Below are positions 6,043 to 8,793 of a stretch of 8,793 nucleotides of DNA, one piece after another (positions within the stretch are counted from its first letter, which is position 1; every line of letters starts with the position of its first letter). The position numbers and the translations under genes are program-made. Origin of the DNA: an uncultured Lentisphaeria bacterium. Its GTDB lineage: Bacteria > Verrucomicrobiota > Lentisphaeria > Victivallales > Victivallaceae. The stretch covers positions 1 to 8,793 of the forward strand of contig CAIJKT010000955.1 of the NCBI GenBank assembly GCA_903821255.1. Reading direction: 5' to 3'. The notes beneath the pieces were generated by a model. It worked only from the letters and a program-made list of their open reading frames with translations, was not told the origin of the DNA and searched no databases.

Positions 6043-7191
6043 ATGGATAGTATAAGGATGCTCGTGCTTTATCAGGGCAGAACACTGGAAACCCATCCGG
6101 GATATCATGATGGTTTTCAACGCCTTCAGGCGGAAGGCGTCCTGGCGGATTACCGCGCGATTCCATACTTCGGGATTGCGCTGGAACATGGCTGGCCAGC
6201 TCTATGGGAAGAGGCTGTACGACAAATCCGGGAATATGACATAAACGTCGTTTTCATTCATTTTTTTCATGACAATAACACGCCAGACCCTTCAGCCGGA
6301 TTGAAAATGATGCTGGCATGCCCCTCCCGTCCAATGCTGTTTACCAGCCTGGGCGACCCTTTCGGTATATGGCTGAACCGGGTTCCCGAGTGCTATAAAA
6401 TTGCATCAGGAATGTCAGACATAAATTTTATGACCGGAATGGGGAAAATTGCCCGCAGACTTGCTGCTCAGGGAACAAAAAATCTGGTTTTTATGCCGAA
6501 CGGGGTTTGCCATGTACGTTTTTCAGCTCCGCTGGAACGAACCGGATATACACCTGAATTTGATATAGTGTTTATCGGCAGCCGGATGCGCAGCCGGTGG
6601 CTGGTGGGGTCCGCCAGCTGGTATGGATTCTGGCGGGACCGCTTAGTGGCAAAACTGACCAGACGGTTTGGCAATCGCTTCGGACTGTTCGGTAAAGGCT
6701 GGGAAGGGCAACCATGCTGGCAGGGATTTGTTAATTATGATGAGCAGCATCTTGCCTTGCGCCGGGCAAAGATTCAGATCGGAGGATATCCGAACTGCCT
6801 GAATGATTATTATACCTCTGACCGGGTATTTATTGCTCTGGCCTCCGGCATCCCGCTTGTCGATTATGCCATTCCAGGCGTCGAGTGCCTGTTCGAGAAT
6901 GGCAGGGATTGGCGGCTTGGACGAAATTTTGGCGAAATGCTGAAGCATGTTGACTCTCTGCTGGAACTGCCGGATGAAAAACGCCTCGATATTGGCGAAC
7001 GAGTACGCCGGGAAATACTAGCCAGCCACACACAATATCACCGTTGTAAGCAAATGATTGAAATAGTTCAAGACTACCGGAATCAAAAGCTGGCAGGAAA
7101 GATCCCGCCTCCGCCGGCATTGCCGTTTTTGCGTTTTCCGTTATCACCGGCATCAGGCAAATGTGCCGCCATCGTAAATTGGAAAGGCTGA
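6043..7191 (+). CDS. CgeB-like glycosyltransferase (GT-B, Glyco_trans_1_2 type)
   Basis: From ATG 6043 this is a 382-residue protein starting MDSIRMLVLYQG, a natural first strand of a GT-B enzyme. ATG 6025 (ATGA overlap with the upstream stop) and GTG 5998 would add 6 and 15 residues. The N-terminal half includes VVFIHFFHD (69-77) and LFTSLGDPFG (99-108). The centre has FMPNGVC (150-156) and FDIVFIGSRMRSR (173-185). The C-terminal half carries the CgeB/PF13524-like order: GLFGKGWEG (214-222), QGFVNYDE (227-234), YYTSDRVFIALASGIPLVDY (256-275), FENGRDW (284-290) and a final helical stretch near SHTQYHRCKQMIEI (328-341). It ends in a Pro-rich tail (353-373). It should be cytoplasmic and use a nucleotide sugar; CgeB itself is a Bacillus spore-surface protein, so only the family, not that role, is inferred here. 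Confidence 0.85.
   Translation: MDSIRMLVLYQGRTLETHPGYHDGFQRLQAEGVLADYRAIPYFGIALEHGWPALWEEAVRQIREYDINVVFIHFFHDNNTPDPSAGLKMMLACPSRPMLFTSLGDPFGIWLNRVPECYKIASGMSDINFMTGMGKIARRLAAQGTKNLVFMPNGVCHVRFSAPLERTGYTPEFDIVFIGSRMRSRWLVGSASWYGFWRDRLVAKLTRRFGNRFGLFGKGWEGQPCWQGFVNYDEQHLALRRAKIQIGGYPNCLNDYYTSDRVFIALASGIPLVDYAIPGVECLFENGRDWRLGRNFGEMLKHVDSLLELPDEKRLDIGERVRREILASHTQYHRCKQMIEIVQDYRNQKLAGKIPPPPALPFLRFPLSPASGKCAAIVNWKG
7181..7187 (+). promoter_or_regulatory. Shine-Dalgarno site for the downstream GT4 gene
   Basis: GGAAAGG ends 7 bases before ATG 7195, within the last codons of the CgeB-like gene. It supports MKVLWLSN as the true N-terminus. Confidence 0.6.
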
Positions 7192-7194
7192 TTC

Positions 7195-8442
7195 ATGAAG
7201 GTTCTATGGCTCAGCAATGCGGTACTTTCAGCTGGCGACAAAGGCGTCAGCGGAACCTGGCTTGATGCCATGGCTCAACGTCTGGCCGCATCGAGCCGGT
7301 TGATGCTTAGTAATATTGTCACGGGTAATGTAAGCGAACCGGTATCGCGTAACAGTCCGTCGATCCAGCAATGGCTGGTACCGTCCAGTCCGCCCGGAAA
7401 AAACGGGCTGCCATGCCGCAAAACGGTTGAAATGGTTACACGAACCATCGAAACCCAAGCGCCAGATCTGATACATGTCTGGGGCGTTGAAACATGGTGG
7501 GGCCTGCTGGCCGCCAGGCAGTTGCTGAACCCGTCAGTGCCGGTGCTGCTGGAAATACAGGGACTGAAGGGGGCATGTGCGCGAGTATTTGCAGGCGGAA
7601 TGACTGTCAGCGAGCAACGTAACTGCAGATACTTAAAGGAAATACTCCTTGGCAGAAGTTTCGTTAAAGACCGGAAAGAATTATTGGAATGGGGACGTTT
7701 TGAGCAGGAAATCATAGCAGGATGCCGGTTCATATCAACGCAGTCGCCATGGGTCGCATCCTGGGTCCAAGCCGCCAATCCGGATTGCACCAGATTTGAT
7801 GTGGAACTGATGCTTCGGCAGGCGTTTTATGATAGCACACCATGGTCTCCGGCATCACCGGAACCGGTTATTTTCTGTTCATCGGCATACTCTGTGCCAT
7901 ACAAAGGGCTGCACGATGCCATCCGTGCCGTAGCGCTGCTTTCCCGGCGTTTCCCTGAAATACGGTTACGCATTGCCGGGAGCATTCAGAAATCCAGTTT
8001 CCGTCAGGATGGTTATGTACGCTGGCTAAACAATCTTTGCACTGAGCTTGGTATCGCAAACCGTGTGGACTGGCTTGGCCCGCTGACCGCGGATCAGATT
8101 GTCAGGGAAATACAAAACTGTTCGGCTTTTGTCATGCCGAGCCACTGTGAAAGCTATTGCGTGGCGCTGGCAGAAGCATTGTATCTGGGATGTCCGGCCG
8201 TAACCGCGTACACCGGCGGCACCGCGTGGCTGGCATCAGATGAAGTCACCGGCCTGTTTTATCCGCCAGGCGACGAGGCAATGTGCGCCCGGCAGCTTGA
8301 ACGAATATTGACAAACCGGGAACTTGCGTCCCGTTTGTCGTGCAATGCGCGGACCGGAGCTCAGGAACGCAATAATCCTGACTCAATTATAGCAAATCAG
8401 CTTGATATCTACCGGCGGACGATTGCAAAGAGTTCAGATTGA
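7195..8442 (+). CDS. GT4 glycosyltransferase with intact EX7E motif
   Basis: This 415-residue GT-B enzyme probably transfers a sugar from a nucleotide donor with retention of anomeric configuration, the usual GT4 mechanism. The acceptor half starts KVLWLSNAVLSAGDKGVSG (2-20) and includes APDLIHVWGVETWWG (89-103) and LLEIQGLKG (118-126). The donor half starts VIFCSSAYSVPYKGLHDAI (225-243), with the Lys-Gly pair at 237-238, then LRIAGS (258-263) and VDWLGPL (291-297). The catalytic region SHCESYCVALAEALYLGCPA (316-335) holds the EX7E pair Glu319 and Glu327, followed by YTGGTAWLASDEVTGLFYPPGD (positions 339-360; key residues Gly341-Gly342). It starts 3 bp after the previous stop with a good ribosome site. 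Residues 140-180 form a long helical insertion. GC is high (about 63% over 8161-8280), unlike the gene that follows. Substrates are unknown. Confidence 0.92.
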   Translation: MKVLWLSNAVLSAGDKGVSGTWLDAMAQRLAASSRLMLSNIVTGNVSEPVSRNSPSIQQWLVPSSPPGKNGLPCRKTVEMVTRTIETQAPDLIHVWGVETWWGLLAARQLLNPSVPVLLEIQGLKGACARVFAGGMTVSEQRNCRYLKEILLGRSFVKDRKELLEWGRFEQEIIAGCRFISTQSPWVASWVQAANPDCTRFDVELMLRQAFYDSTPWSPASPEPVIFCSSAYSVPYKGLHDAIRAVALLSRRFPEIRLRIAGSIQKSSFRQDGYVRWLNNLCTELGIANRVDWLGPLTADQIVREIQNCSAFVMPSHCESYCVALAEALYLGCPAVTAYTGGTAWLASDEVTGLFYPPGDEAMCARQLERILTNRELASRLSCNARTGAQERNNPDSIIANQLDIYRRTIAKSSD

Positions 8443-8516
8443 ACGCAATTACTGCATCTGCTACTCTTAGATAAAAGTTTCGGACAAAATTTTTCATATG
8501 CAAAATATAAATCATC
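8443..8516 (+). promoter_or_regulatory. AT-rich gap with possible promoter
   Basis: This gap of 74 bp is the widest in the window. It is strongly AT-rich and has no clear terminator hairpin. TATAAA at 8506-8511 resembles a -10 element, with a poor -35 (CGGACA, 8481-8486) 19 bp upstream. If real, transcription would start close to the ATG at 8517, giving a leaderless or nearly leaderless message, which would fit the missing Shine-Dalgarno sequence. This is weak evidence. Confidence 0.2.
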
Positions 8517-8793
8517 ATGGATAAGAAAGTTAAAGTCTTGTATGTCAGCAGTTCGCTCTGTTCGGAAAAGCTGACGGAGAAAATACTTGAGAGTAAACTA
8601 GGAATTCCAAGTTTAGCCGCTCAAAAATTTCACCGGTTGTTTGCCCAGGGAATGGCGCTGAAGCCTGACTTGTTTGATTTGAAAGTACTAGGAGTCCCCG
8701 AAGTCCATAACAGAAACTCCGGTAAAATCATTTATAAATTTGAAACGGAAACAGAAAAAGGGGTTAACTATTCTTACATAACGATAGTTCTGA
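8517..8793 (+). CDS. N-terminal part of a GT4-like glycosyltransferase (partial)
   Basis: An open frame from ATG 8517 runs to the window end (92 complete codons plus one base); the TGA formed by the last three bases is out of frame. The protein starts KKVKVLYVSSSLCSEKL (3-19), a first strand and loop of a GT-B enzyme, and continues with LAAQKFHRLFAQGMALKP (33-50). From memory, the order VSSLCS followed by QKFHRL-xxG recurs at the N-terminus of GT4-like transferases in capsule loci of several phyla. No catalytic half is visible because the gene is cut by the window edge. No Shine-Dalgarno sequence precedes the ATG. GC is about 39% over 8521-8793 by hand count, far below the gene before it, so it may have a different origin. 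Confidence 0.75.
   Translation, partial: MDKKVKVLYVSSSLCSEKLTEKILESKLGIPSLAAQKFHRLFAQGMALKPDLFDLKVLGVPEVHNRNSGKIIYKFETETEKGVNYSYITIVL

Noticed and set aside
6261..6267. T7 run inside the CgeB-like gene as a frameshift site
   Set aside because: The frame remains open on both sides and continues through all the expected motifs, so there is no sign of a frameshift; it is also shorter than typical phase-variable tracts.
7275..7790. Long reverse-strand open frame (171 codons)
   Set aside because: It lies wholly within the GT4 gene at 7195-8442, has no recognisable domain and is explained as the antisense shadow of a GC-rich coding region.
8498..8500. ATG at 8498 as an alternative start for the last gene
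   Set aside because: It is 19 bases upstream of ATG 8517 and therefore out of frame with it.
8443..8516. Rho-independent terminator after the GT4 gene
   Set aside because: I could find no GC-rich inverted repeat followed by a T run; the short T run near 8490 has no stem before it.

Overview
The window is an 8.8-kb piece of a bacterial surface-polysaccharide (capsule, O-antigen or exopolysaccharide) biosynthesis locus. Every gene reads on the + strand. Seven complete genes lie between the 3' tail of an upstream gene (1-138) and the 5' part of another glycosyltransferase gene (8517 to the window end). No tRNA, rRNA, insertion sequence, CRISPR array or integrase was seen.

Layout. (i) 1-138: the last 45 codons of an unrecognised protein. 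(ii) 140-1255: a GT61-type (DUF563) glycosyltransferase. (iii) 1274-2515: a GT4-like GT-B glycosyltransferase. (iv) 2512-3831: a polytopic membrane protein with the signature of the O-antigen polymerase/ligase (Wzy/WaaL) superfamily. (v) 3828-5141: an atypical GT-B glycosyltransferase with a GTG start. (vi) A 65-bp AT-rich gap. (vii) 5207-6028: a probable GT-A-like transferase of a poorly described capsule-cluster family. (viii) 6043-7191: a CgeB-like glycosyltransferase. (ix) 7195-8442: a classical GT4 transferase with an intact EX7E motif. (x) A 74-bp AT-rich gap, then the N-terminal part of a further GT4-like transferase.

How they would work together (inference): cytoplasmic transferases add sugars in turn to a lipid-linked acceptor, and the Wzy-like membrane protein joins exported repeat units (or ligates the chain). 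The window lacks an initiating phosphoglycosyltransferase, a Wzx flippase, a Wzz/Wzc chain-length regulator and any sugar-nucleotide synthesis gene, so the full locus must extend beyond it. The donor and acceptor sugars cannot be read from sequence alone. With six complete transferases and a partial seventh, a complex, probably strain-variable glycan is likely.

Expression. Genes are tightly packed (gaps of 1, 18 and 3 bp; 4-bp overlaps at 2512 and 3828; start and stop almost coincident near 6025), so translational coupling in one operon is likely. The gaps before 5207 and 8517 are the only places where an internal promoter looks plausible. No terminator hairpin was seen.

Organism. Shine-Dalgarno-like sites at useful spacing precede several starts and GTG is used once, so this is a bacterium with ordinary SD initiation. 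Base composition is mixed: roughly 50-63% GC in the stretches counted inside the later genes, but about 38-39% GC at both window edges. CCGG is strikingly frequent. A Gram-negative is likely from the Wzy-type polymerase. My impression of a PVC-type (for example Lentisphaerota or Kiritimatiellota) or similar anaerobe is only a weak guess.
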